Source: an uncultured Methanomicrobiales archaeon
GTDB taxonomy: Archaea; Thermoplasmatota; Thermoplasmata; Methanomassiliicoccales; Methanomethylophilaceae
NCBI GenBank assembly: GCA_937892275.1
Contig: CALAVG010000142.1
Coordinates: 1-8,530, forward strand
Length of the DNA stretch: 8,530 nucleotides
Reading direction: 5' to 3'
The notes beneath the pieces are model-generated. The model was not told where the DNA came from and did no database searches. It worked only from the letters and a program-made list of their open reading frames with translations. Below, piece after piece: positions 1 through 6,367 of the stretch (positions within the stretch are counted from its first letter, which is position 1; every line of letters starts with the position of its first letter). The position numbers and the translations under genes were made by a program.

Positions 1-46
1 ACCACCGAGATCTACACTCTTTCCCTACACGACGCTCTTCCGATCT
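1..46 (+). other. Illumina TruSeq P5 adapter remnant (sequencing artefact)
   Basis: The first 46 bases match the last 46 bases of the 58-nt Illumina TruSeq universal adapter, ending with the characteristic CGACGCTCTTCCGATCT. Only the first 12 adapter bases are missing. This is library-construction sequence left at a contig end, not genomic DNA. Genomic sequence starts at about position 47. The match is from memory of the adapter, but it is long and exact. Confidence 0.98.
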
Positions 47-231
47 GGTTTTTATATGTTGGTATAGGGAAGTCATAGCTATGGCAATCCTGTAACCATT
101 CTGAGACCGCATTCTGTATAACGGTCAGTCAGACACGCAAGGCAGGTACGCATAATTTTGTATCGGGGTTCTGTATGAGTTTGGTGTTGTGGGCGGTCGT
201 TCCAGATACTGTCGCCGTCGAAGCTGAGATT

Positions 232-276
232 AATATTGAAATATAATTCAATATTTTTATTGAATTGTAATTCAAT
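232..276. repeat. Two palindromic operator-like repeats upstream of ATPase gene 1
   Basis: Two near-identical 18-bp palindromes occur at 235-252 (ATTGAAATATAATTCAAT) and 259-276 (ATTGAATTGTAATTCAAT), with start-to-start spacing of 24 bp. The second has perfect 8-bp arms around a 2-nt centre. The first has one internal mismatch, but its outer arms extend to 232-255. The downstream copy abuts the TATA-like element at 277-288, where the BRE and TFB/TBP would sit. A dimeric DNA-binding protein repressing or activating gene 1 is the natural reading, but no regulator is identified. Confidence 0.75.
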
Positions 277-288
277 ATATTTTAATAA
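277..288 (+). promoter_or_regulatory. TATA-like box of ATPase gene 1
   Basis: The AT-rich element TATATTTTAATA is centred about 28 nt before the ATG at 310. That is the distance expected when transcription starts at or very near the start codon. No Shine-Dalgarno is visible in the bases before the ATG, which fits a leaderless or near-leaderless mRNA. The second palindrome of the upstream repeat pair touches its 5' edge. Confidence 0.5.
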
Positions 289-309
289 CTATGAGATATT
301 GTCGGAACC

Positions 310-1632
310 ATGTTCATCGGCAGGGATTTCGAACTCAAGACTCTCAACGACCTATATGCGGAGGATAGATTCCAATTCATCCCAATCTCTGGGAGGCGCC
401 GTGTCGGAAAGACGAGACTAATAGAGGAATTCATCAAAGGCAAAGATGCGATAATGTTCAGAGCTGTCCCGGGCAATGAGAATATCAATCTGTCTATTTT
501 CAACGAACTGGTCTCCGGCGATACCGAACCGCTGCGTCTGGACCGCATTCTCTGGAGGGCGGAGGAGAGATCGAAGGGGAAGAGGCTGATCGTGGTGATA
601 GACGAATATCCGAACCTTGTAGAGAACGCCAAGCACAACGGCGGTCTGATAAACAACTTCATTGAGGCCGTGAAGGATACCTCCAAGCTATTCCTGATCC
701 TCTGTGGTTCATCCATGAGCATAATGGAATCGGAAGTCCTGGGAAAGAAGAGTCCATTATATGGAAGGCGCACCGGACAGATCAGGCTCCGCCCGTTCGA
801 TTTCGAGACCTCAAGGAATATGCTTGCTGGATTCAGTCTGACGGATGCCGTATCTCTGTACGGTCTTGTCGGAGGGATCCCCTACTATCTAGAACAGTTC
901 GATCCGGGCAGGACGCTTGAGGAGAATATCCGCGACCGCTATCTGAATCCTACAAGTGTGATAGCCGGTGAACCTGAATTGATGTTTCTCACGGAGTTCA
1001 GGAAACCTGCCACATACTACTCGGTAATCCATGCCATATCCAAGGGACGCAAGACTCCGTCGGAAATCGCCCAGATGCTCGGTATCGCTGTAGATCTTAC
1101 CTCCCATATGATCGGGAAACTGACGATGCTGGGTTTCGTCGGTAAGGATGAGCCTCTATTCAGAGGCAAAACCAAGGATGTGCATTATGTCATAAAGGAC
1201 AGATTGCTGGCGTCGTATTTTGCGTTCGTATATCCTGATTACAAGGATATGCCGTCTTCAGACATCGACAAGGCCTGGAAGAATATCGATGCGAATCTCA
1301 GCCAATACTTGGGACACGTGTTCGAGGATATCTGTAGGGAATATGTTCAGAAGCACGGTTATAAGAAAGTAGGAAGTTGGTGGTCCGGTTCCGAGGAGAT
1401 CGATGTGGTGGCATCCAATGATGACGCCATGCTGCTGGCCGAATGCAAATATCGCAACGAACTGACGGATGCCGATCTGATAGACGGGCTATTGGACAAA
1501 TCAATATTGGTGAAATCGAAGGAGCTTCCGAAGAGATATTCGTTGTTTTCGAAGTCGGAATTCACGGAAGTGGCAAAGATGCGTGCCAAGGCGGACAATA
1601 TCGAACTCATCAATCTGGAGGATATGTTCTGA
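310..1632 (+). CDS. Archaeal P-loop ATPase with C-terminal DUF234 (nuclease-like) domain
   Basis: This 440-aa protein has the architecture of the archaeal ATPase (ATPase_2) plus DUF234 family. The Walker A motif GRRRVGKT is at residues 28-35, and Walker B (LIVVIDEY, with D98 and E99) is at about 93-100. The sensor-like CGSS is at 132-135, and the family motif GGIPYYLEQF at 188-197. A winged-helix-like stretch (about 235-280, including TPSEIAQMLG) links to the C-terminal DUF234 region. There EEIDVV (D365) and AECKY (E378, K380) form a PD-(D/E)XK-nuclease-like D...ExK pattern. The usual full length is kept and the stop is TGA. The gene has its own promoter with palindromic operators and faces gene 2 convergently across 88 bp. 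Cellular role is unknown in the family; ATP binding is well supported, while nuclease activity is only inferred from the motif. Confidence 0.9.
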   Translation: MFIGRDFELKTLNDLYAEDRFQFIPISGRRRVGKTRLIEEFIKGKDAIMFRAVPGNENINLSIFNELVSGDTEPLRLDRILWRAEERSKGKRLIVVIDEYPNLVENAKHNGGLINNFIEAVKDTSKLFLILCGSSMSIMESEVLGKKSPLYGRRTGQIRLRPFDFETSRNMLAGFSLTDAVSLYGLVGGIPYYLEQFDPGRTLEENIRDRYLNPTSVIAGEPELMFLTEFRKPATYYSVIHAISKGRKTPSEIAQMLGIAVDLTSHMIGKLTMLGFVGKDEPLFRGKTKDVHYVIKDRLLASYFAFVYPDYKDMPSSDIDKAWKNIDANLSQYLGHVFEDICREYVQKHGYKKVGSWWSGSEEIDVVASNDDAMLLAECKYRNELTDADLIDGLLDKSILVKSKELPKRYSLFSKSEFTEVAKMRAKADNIELINLEDMF

Positions 1633-1651
1633 ATATCGCATCGTTGATATT
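1632..1651. terminator. Weak stem-loop between convergent genes 1 and 2
   Basis: AATATC (1632-1637) and GATATT (1646-1651) can pair around an 8-nt loop directly after the gene 1 stop codon. The stem is AT-rich and no T-run follows, so termination function is doubtful. It is the only hairpin noticed in the 88-bp gap between the two gene ends. Confidence 0.2.
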
Positions 1652-1720
1652 GTCCAGGCGGCCGTCATCACAAGAACAGGAGATAGGAACCCTTTGGTTA
1701 GAGATTATGCCGCACGCTTC

Positions 1721-3061
1721 TCACAGGCATATCGCCATATATATCGGCAGGAAGAGGACGTTGCCGTCCTTCTTCAGATCTTTCGAGTAGAGGACATATG
1801 ACTGTCCAAGTGTCTTAGAGTAGGCCTTCATAATGTAGTCCAGGGAAGAATGGTTGGTATAACCGCTGGGTTTCACCTCTATGGGGGCGATCTTCTTACC
1901 GTCCCTCACGAGGAAATCCACCTCATAGCGGTTCTTCTTACCCTCCCCTTTATAGAACGAGTGGAAGAAGAGTCTGTGCCCGTTCGCTCTGAGCATCTGA
2001 GCGACAACGTTCTCCATGAACATTCCCTCGTTGATATGCAGCTTGTCGTTGAGCAGTGAGTTGTAGACTTCATGTTCTATCGACTCATTCTCATTGATCG
2101 TCATGCTCACAAGGAGTCCGGTATCTCCCATGTACACCTTGATCGAGGTCAGATCCGTATTGAGATTCAACCCGACACTGGGCACCGTCGTGTTGTAACA
2201 TGTGTTGGCGATCATGGAATCCTCCAGCCAATAGATCGGTTCGTCGAAATTGGCCATGCGTCCCTTCTCGTCTATGTGTGTTATCTCTACCCTCTTGTCA
2301 TGCTTGGATAATTCCGAAGGGATGGCCTCGAACAGCTTCATCGTCCTCAGCTTGTTCCTCTTGGATTTCTTTGATATGTCCTCGCGGTACAGTTGAAGGA
2401 TCTGTCTTTTGGATTCCTCGGCCTTCCCGAAATCCGATGTAAGCGCATAGATGTCCACGGCCATTGGCATACCCCCGACCAGCATGTATTTGCGGAACTG
2501 GGTGAGGATCGATTTGTGAAGATCGGCCCCCAAAGGCTCTTTCTTTTCGAAATGTTCCCTAATCAGAGGGAGCGTTGTCTCATCTCCCAACGCCCAGCAG
2601 AATTCCTCGAAATCCATCGGATACATGTTCACCTTTTCTTCCTCCGAGGGGATGATAATGTCCTTTACGTTCTCGTGTATGGATATCAGCGAACCGGTCT
2701 CTATGTAATCGTACCTCCCGTCCTCCACTAGGAACTTTATCGATTCCCTGGCGCGCGGGAACTTCTGGACCTCATCGAATATTATCAGGGATCTGCGTTC
2801 ATGGAGTTTCACCCTCATCAGACTGGATAGCCTTTGAAGCAGCAAAGGTATGTCAGTAAGGTCGTCGAAAAGATCCTTTACGGGTTTCCCGACCTTTCCG
2901 AAATTGATCAGCATATAGGTTTCGTATTCGTTCCTGGCGAACTCTTCGACGATGAAACTCTTCCCAACACGGCGGGCCCCTTCGATAAGCAATGCTGTAC
3001 TGCCTGCCCTTTCCTCCTTCCATTCGAGGAGCTTGGAATAGATCTTCCTTTTCATCATCAT
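1721..3061 (-). CDS. AAA_14/DUF4143 family P-loop ATPase (subtype with intact EVD...EVK)
   Basis: This 446-aa protein has Walker A GARRVGKS at residues 28-35, Walker B LIIFDEVQKF (D96, E97) at 92-101 and TGS at 122-124. The VGGMP motif is at 195-199 and MENVVAQML at 349-357. The C-terminal DUF4143 region carries YEVDFLVRDG (E380, D382) and PIEVK (E395, K397), an intact PD-(D/E)XK-like signature. The stop is TGA. Three consecutive Met codons (3053-3061) open the gene. The outermost is taken here, but any could be used, because no Shine-Dalgarno is seen. It is divergent from gene 3 across 282 bp and convergent with gene 1. The 34-bp-spaced repeats just upstream overlap its promoter. Function is unknown in the family; a defence or DNA-processing role would be inference. 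Confidence 0.9.
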   Translation of the reverse strand: MMMKRKIYSKLLEWKEERAGSTALLIEGARRVGKSFIVEEFARNEYETYMLINFGKVGKPVKDLFDDLTDIPLLLQRLSSLMRVKLHERRSLIIFDEVQKFPRARESIKFLVEDGRYDYIETGSLISIHENVKDIIIPSEEEKVNMYPMDFEEFCWALGDETTLPLIREHFEKKEPLGADLHKSILTQFRKYMLVGGMPMAVDIYALTSDFGKAEESKRQILQLYREDISKKSKRNKLRTMKLFEAIPSELSKHDKRVEITHIDEKGRMANFDEPIYWLEDSMIANTCYNTTVPSVGLNLNTDLTSIKVYMGDTGLLVSMTINENESIEHEVYNSLLNDKLHINEGMFMENVVAQMLRANGHRLFFHSFYKGEGKKNRYEVDFLVRDGKKIAPIEVKPSGYTNHSSLDYIMKAYSKTLGQSYVLYSKDLKKDGNVLFLPIYMAICL

Positions 3062-3080
3062 AATAAGAAATTGACGCTAT

Positions 3081-3163
3081 CCTTAAAATGTTTTATGCTT
3101 GAAATATACAATTTCCTTAAGATGTTTTGAAGCAAAAATCGACACTATCCTTAGGATCTTATC
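3081..3163. repeat. Three 34-bp-spaced direct repeats upstream of gene 2
   Basis: Imperfect copies of CCTTAARATGTTTTA begin at 3081 (CCTTAAAATGTTTTA), 3115 (CCTTAAGATGTTTTG) and 3149 (CCTTAGGATCTTATC), with exactly 34 bp between starts. Units one and three also share the preceding GACRCTAT (3073-3080 and 3141-3148). The unit nearest gene 2 covers the region 20-35 bp before its ATG, where the core promoter should lie. This looks like an operator array. The third copy is the most diverged. Confidence 0.7.
3083..3096 (-). promoter_or_regulatory. Candidate core promoter of gene 2
   Basis: Read on the minus strand, ATAAAACATTTTAA lies 22-35 nt before the ATG at 3061. That is the spacing expected for an archaeal TATA element of a leaderless transcript. 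It is contained within the first repeat unit, so any protein binding the repeat would compete with TBP. The exact TATA register is not certain. Confidence 0.35.
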
Positions 3164-3255
3164 TTGCGAATCCATCGAACATCTGATCATTTTAGCATAT
3201 GTCTTTATCGAAACGAGGTTCGACCGGATGGAGATTCAATGTCGTCTCTATCTGA

Positions 3256-3336
3256 TAAAACTTGTAAATTTTACCCTGAAAAATATGTTAAAACTTGTAA
3301 ATTAAAGCTATAAATAGTTGTTAAAACTTGTATATT
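3256..3336. repeat. Three 33-bp-spaced direct repeats upstream of gene 3
   Basis: TAAAACTTGTAAATT occurs at 3256-3270 and 3289-3303, and TAAAACTTGTATATT at 3322-3336. The spacing is exactly 33 bp each time. The first two copies are identical over 15 bp and all three share the 11-bp core TAAAACTTGTA. The last copy lies between the TATA-like box (3310-3317) and the start codon at 3344, covering the likely transcription start. The sequence differs from the gene 2 array in the same divergent intergenic region. Confidence 0.85.
3310..3317 (+). promoter_or_regulatory. TATA-like box of gene 3
   Basis: TATAAATA is centred about 30 nt before the ATG at 3344, preceded by AAAGC as a possible BRE. No Shine-Dalgarno is visible before the ATG, so the transcript is probably leaderless. 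The element lies between the second and third copies of the 33-bp-spaced repeat. Confidence 0.6.
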
Positions 3337-3343
3337 CGATCAC

Positions 3344-4711
3344 ATGGACAGACTCGCCCTAGAACAGCTGGAACAATGGTTCGCATCCTCTGATAGGAAA
3401 CCGCTCATAATCTGGGGGTCCAGACAGGTCGGTAAGACGTACCTCCTCCAGAAGCTGTTCATGCCCCTTCACAAAGGATCGGTGTACATCGATCTTGCGA
3501 AGGATGACGAAGCAAGGGCGTTCTTCTCCACCACATCCGATCCGGACAAGTATCTGAGATACATCGAGGCCCGGTACGGCAAGAAGATCACGTCCTCCAC
3601 GCCGCTCATATTCGATGAGATGCAGAAGTGCCTGTCCGTACTGACATCGCTGAAGTATTTCCAGCAGGATCATCCTGAGATCCCGGTGATCGCTACCGGT
3701 TCCATGGTCAGGCTCGCCATAACGGAGATGCCTACCGAGGAGAGGAAGGATTTCCTCTTTCCGCTTGGGAAGGTCGATTCCCTGGATCTGTATCCGATTA
3801 CCTTCGACGAGTATCTTCTGAATACGAACCCCGTGATACTGGAGCGCATAGAGGATGCGTATCGCAGCCATAGGCCGCTGGAGAAATATGAGCATGAGAT
3901 GGCGATGGATCTCCTGCACGAATACCTCTCGGTAGGAGGTATGCCGGAGGCTGTGGACGTGTTCCTGAGGGAACGTTCATACGTCGATGTCAGGAAGGTC
4001 CTGGAATCCATATACGACAATTTCCTGGCGGATATGAGTCAATATAACATATCGGCCGAGACCATACTGAAGACCCGCAGGGTGTATCAGAGCATCTTCT
4101 CCCAGATAAACAAGGAGAACAAGAATTACAAGATCTCTCTGACGGAGAAGGGCAGGAGCAACAGGGATTACCTGAATGCCTACACCTGGCTGGAGCTGGC
4201 CCGTGTGGTGGTCAGGAGCAGGAACAAGGTTGGGAAGGTCACTTTGCCCCTTACCGAGGACAGTTCCCTCTTCAGACTGTACCTGGCGGACATGGGGATG
4301 TTCACGTATCAGAGCGGGGTACCCTTCTCGGATTTCCTTGTGAAGGATAAGAGGAGCGGTCTCGCTGGGGTGTTCTATGAGAACTATGTCGCTATGGAAC
4401 TCACGGCTAGAGGGATAGAGCTGTTCTATTGGACGGGCAAGTCGGGACATGAGTTCGAGTTCATAGTCCGCAACGGGAACAAGGTGATCCCTCTGGATGT
4501 GAAGAAGGGGACGGGAAAGCTGAACTCGCTGCAGGATTTCAGGAACAGCAATCCTCAGTCTGTTGCCGTCAAGGTGTCGTCCAACAACTATGGATACGAT
4601 GAAGGGACAATGATGCTGACGATACCACATTATGAGATGTTCATGCTCGCCAGGGATATCGCCGGGGGTGTGGATTTGGAAAGCTCTCTGAAGGGACGAT
4701 GGTCATCCTGA
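3344..4711 (+). CDS. AAA_14/DUF4143 family P-loop ATPase with exchanged acidic residues in the nuclease-like motif
   Basis: This 455-aa protein has Walker A GSRQVGKT at residues 25-32, Walker B LIFDEMQK (D91, E92) at 88-95 and TGS at 118-120. VGGMPEAVD is at 197-205 and FYENYVAMEL at 344-353. The C-terminal DUF4143 region has HEFEFIVRNG (E370, E372) and IPLDVKK (D385, K387). Relatives, including gene 2 here, usually show ExD followed by ExK, so the two acidic residues are reciprocally exchanged. The stop is TGA. The ATG at 3344 is supported by a TATA-like box about 30 nt upstream. The gene is divergent from gene 2 and is followed 113 bp later by gene 4 on the same strand. ATP binding is well supported; the biological role is unknown. 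Confidence 0.9.
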   Translation: MDRLALEQLEQWFASSDRKPLIIWGSRQVGKTYLLQKLFMPLHKGSVYIDLAKDDEARAFFSTTSDPDKYLRYIEARYGKKITSSTPLIFDEMQKCLSVLTSLKYFQQDHPEIPVIATGSMVRLAITEMPTEERKDFLFPLGKVDSLDLYPITFDEYLLNTNPVILERIEDAYRSHRPLEKYEHEMAMDLLHEYLSVGGMPEAVDVFLRERSYVDVRKVLESIYDNFLADMSQYNISAETILKTRRVYQSIFSQINKENKNYKISLTEKGRSNRDYLNAYTWLELARVVVRSRNKVGKVTLPLTEDSSLFRLYLADMGMFTYQSGVPFSDFLVKDKRSGLAGVFYENYVAMELTARGIELFYWTGKSGHEFEFIVRNGNKVIPLDVKKGTGKLNSLQDFRNSNPQSVAVKVSSNNYGYDEGTMMLTIPHYEMFMLARDIAGGVDLESSLKGRWSS

Positions 4712-4755
4712 TGATCTCCCGGTCGCATCTTTCAGATTCCTAATGGTCCGATTTC

Positions 4756-4795
4756 TAGTCGATAAAAACCAAATATTTTTGAATAATGTCGACTA
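4756..4795 (+). promoter_or_regulatory. Candidate promoter region of gene 4 with a TAGTCGA inverted repeat
   Basis: TAGTCGA (4756-4762) and TCGACTA (4789-4795) form a 7-bp inverted repeat flanking an AT-rich core that contains CAAATATTTTT (4770-4780), a possible TATA element. From there a start of transcription near 4805 would leave a short leader with the AGGGGG stretch (4812-4817) before the ATG at 4825. The repeat is short and widely spaced, so operator function is a weak inference. Confidence 0.35.
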
Positions 4796-4824
4796 TTACT
4801 ACTTAACGGATAGGGGGCTGACCA

Positions 4825-6156
4825 ATGGAATTCCCAAGGGAGAAATACGTTACGAAGCTCATGGACAGCAGGGGCAACGGTCTGATCAAGGTCATCACGG
4901 GTATCAGGAGGGTCGGCAAATCCTATCTGATGAACGAACTGTTCTGCCGCCGTCTTCTGGACAGCGGTGTCGATGAGAAGGATATCATACGCTTCGCTTT
5001 CGATTCGGACGAGGACCTGGATGCCTTGGACGAGCTCCTTCCGGAAGAGCCGACCAGGCTGAAGCAGAAGCGCATAACGCTGATCAATTCCAAGAAGTTC
5101 AGGAAATACCTCTCCGGCAGATTGGAAGGGAAGAACAGGGTATACATCCTCCTTGACGAGGTCCAGCTGCTGGAAGGGTTCGCAGGTACCCTGAACGGTC
5201 TATTGAGGCACAAAGGATACGATATCTACGTTACCGGTTCGAACTCAAGGTTCCTATCGTCGGATATCGCCACGGAGTTCAGGGGAAGGGGGCAGGCCAT
5301 ACATGTCCTGCCTCTGACGTTCTCCGAATACATGTCGCAGCAGGACCGTTCCCCTGACGTATGCTGGATGGATTACATCGAGACCGGAGGGATCCCGGTG
5401 GTGGCCTGCATGGGTTCGAGGGAGGAGAGGATGTCCTATCTGAAGGTCCTGTGCGACGGGACGTATCTGAACGATATCGTTTCCAGGCATGGGGTCAGGA
5501 ACGGATCGGCCCTGTCCGATGTATTCGACATCGTAGCATCCACCATAAGTTCTTTGGTCAATCCTACCAGAATAGCGGATACCTTCGGTACCGTTCTTGG
5601 GAAGGACATCACCGACGATACGGTGGGGGAATACATCGGATACTTTGAGGACGCGTTCATGATATCGAGGTGTTTGAGATACGATGTGAAGGGCCGCAAG
5701 TACATCGGGACGCCGTTCAAGCTGTATTTCGAGGATATCGGAATACGTAATGTGAGGCTGAACTTCAGGTAGATGGAGGAGACACATATCATGGAGAACG
5801 TGATCTACAACGAGCTCAGATACCGTGGGTTCAACGTGGATCTCGGTCAGGTGGATGTCAACGAGCGGACGGACAGGATCGATGTGAACGGGCATCCGAT
5901 CTATGCCAAGAAGCCTTTGGAGGTGGATTTCGTGGCGACACTCGGGAGCAGGAGGTTCTACATCCAATCTGCGTTGATTCTGACTGATGAGAAAAAGGCG
6001 GAGAGCGAGAAGAGATCCCTCAAGTGCATCGAGGATTCTTTCACCAAGGTCGTGGTGACCAGGAATGGTATACATCCGTATAGGGATGAGGACGGGATAG
6101 CGGTCATCGATCTGTTTGATTTTCTTATGGAGGAGGACTCTTTGGAAAAGGTCTGA
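4825..6156 (+). CDS. AAA_14/DUF4143 ATPase interrupted by in-frame TAG at codon 316 (pyrrolysine readthrough, split gene or pseudogene)
   Basis: Read through the TAG at 5770-5772, the frame gives a 443-aa protein of normal family length. Walker A GIRRVGKS is at residues 26-33, Walker B YILLDEVQ (D111, E112) at 107-114, TGS at 137-139 and GGIPVV at 188-193. After the TAG comes MEETHIMENVIYNELRYRGF, the conserved continuation of this subfamily, then PLEVDFVA (E366, D368) and YIQSA (Q381). In relatives as I recall them, the TAG position is usually Gln (FRQxEE), so CAG to TAG is one transition. The second acidic residue and lysine of the nuclease-like motif are replaced by QSA, which as I recall is normal for this subtype. 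An AGGGGG Shine-Dalgarno-like stretch precedes the ATG. Up to the TAG alone, 315 aa would be made. Both parts otherwise look intact, with no frameshift. Confidence 0.8.
5770..5772 (+). other. In-frame amber codon, possible pyrrolysine site
   Basis: The TAG lies between AACTTCAGG (Asn-Phe-Arg) and ATGGAGGAG (Met-Glu-Glu) within an otherwise continuous homologous frame. All other visible gene ends in the window use TGA, consistent with a genome that avoids TAG as a stop. Pyrrolysine insertion, a true stop and a sequencing or assembly error are all possible. Nothing in this window shows whether the host encodes pylT and pylS. Confidence 0.6.
5775..5781 (+). promoter_or_regulatory. Possible internal ribosome binding site for the C-terminal part of gene 4
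   Basis: GGAGGAG sits 9 nt before an in-frame ATG at 5791, just after the amber codon, and another in-frame ATG (5773) directly abuts the TAG. These would allow reinitiation and separate synthesis of the C-terminal domain. The same bases encode the conserved Glu-Glu of the family, so the resemblance to a Shine-Dalgarno may be coincidental. Confidence 0.3.
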
Positions 6157-6205
6157 TTCAACACAGTCTCCGATTGCTCTAAGGTATTAATACATTGGGT
6201 GTTTT

Positions 6206-6236
6206 TGTTATGATGATGTTATGATATTGTTATGAT
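6206..6236. repeat. Cluster 1 of 11-bp-phased TGTTATGAT repeats (three copies)
   Basis: TGTTATGAT occurs exactly at 6206-6214, 6217-6225 and 6228-6236, each 11 bp after the last, so the copies fall on nearly the same face of the helix. Cooperative protein binding is the simplest interpretation. A related cluster lies 142 bp downstream. Confidence 0.75.
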
Positions 6237-6347
6237 CGAAAAATGAAATATCGCTGATAAAATCGCTGCTTTTACACAACTTATATTTAAAATAAGACTA
6301 TCAAATTTGTTTGATTTGGCGTAGTTGCGCAAAATGATGTAATTGAG

Positions 6348-6367
6348 TGTTATGATGATGTTATGAA
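6348..6367. repeat. Cluster 2 of 11-bp-phased TGTTATGAT repeats (two copies)
   Basis: TGTTATGAT (6348-6356) is followed at 11 bp by TGTTATGAA (6359-6367). The 19 bases 6348-6366 are identical to 6206-6224 in cluster 1. The two clusters bracket an AT-rich segment with a TATA-like element. Confidence 0.75.

Noticed and set aside
80..250. Minus-strand open frame of about 50 codons reading ...NLSFDGDSIWNDRPQ... and ending at a TAG near position 80.
   Set aside because: It has no start codon in a sensible place, runs through the AT-rich palindromes, resembles no family I know and lies beside the adapter-contaminated end. It may be a gene remnant but cannot be supported.
3171..3234. Imperfect inverted repeat between TCCATCGAAC (3171) and GTTCGACCGGATGGA (3220-3234).
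   Set aside because: Pairing needs an unpaired insertion in one arm and a loop of about 40 bp, so it is not convincing as an operator or RNA structure.
3256..3336. CRISPR array interpretation of the 33-bp-spaced repeats.
   Set aside because: The repeats are only 11-15 bp and the intervening DNA is 18 bp, AT-rich and overlaps a promoter. There are no cas genes, so promoter operators fit better.
3359..4630. Long minus-strand open frames antisense to gene 3 (186 and 217 codons), and similar ones antisense to gene 4 (up to 273 codons).
   Set aside because: They show no family motifs and lie entirely opposite well-conserved ATPase domains, so they are shadow frames of the real genes.
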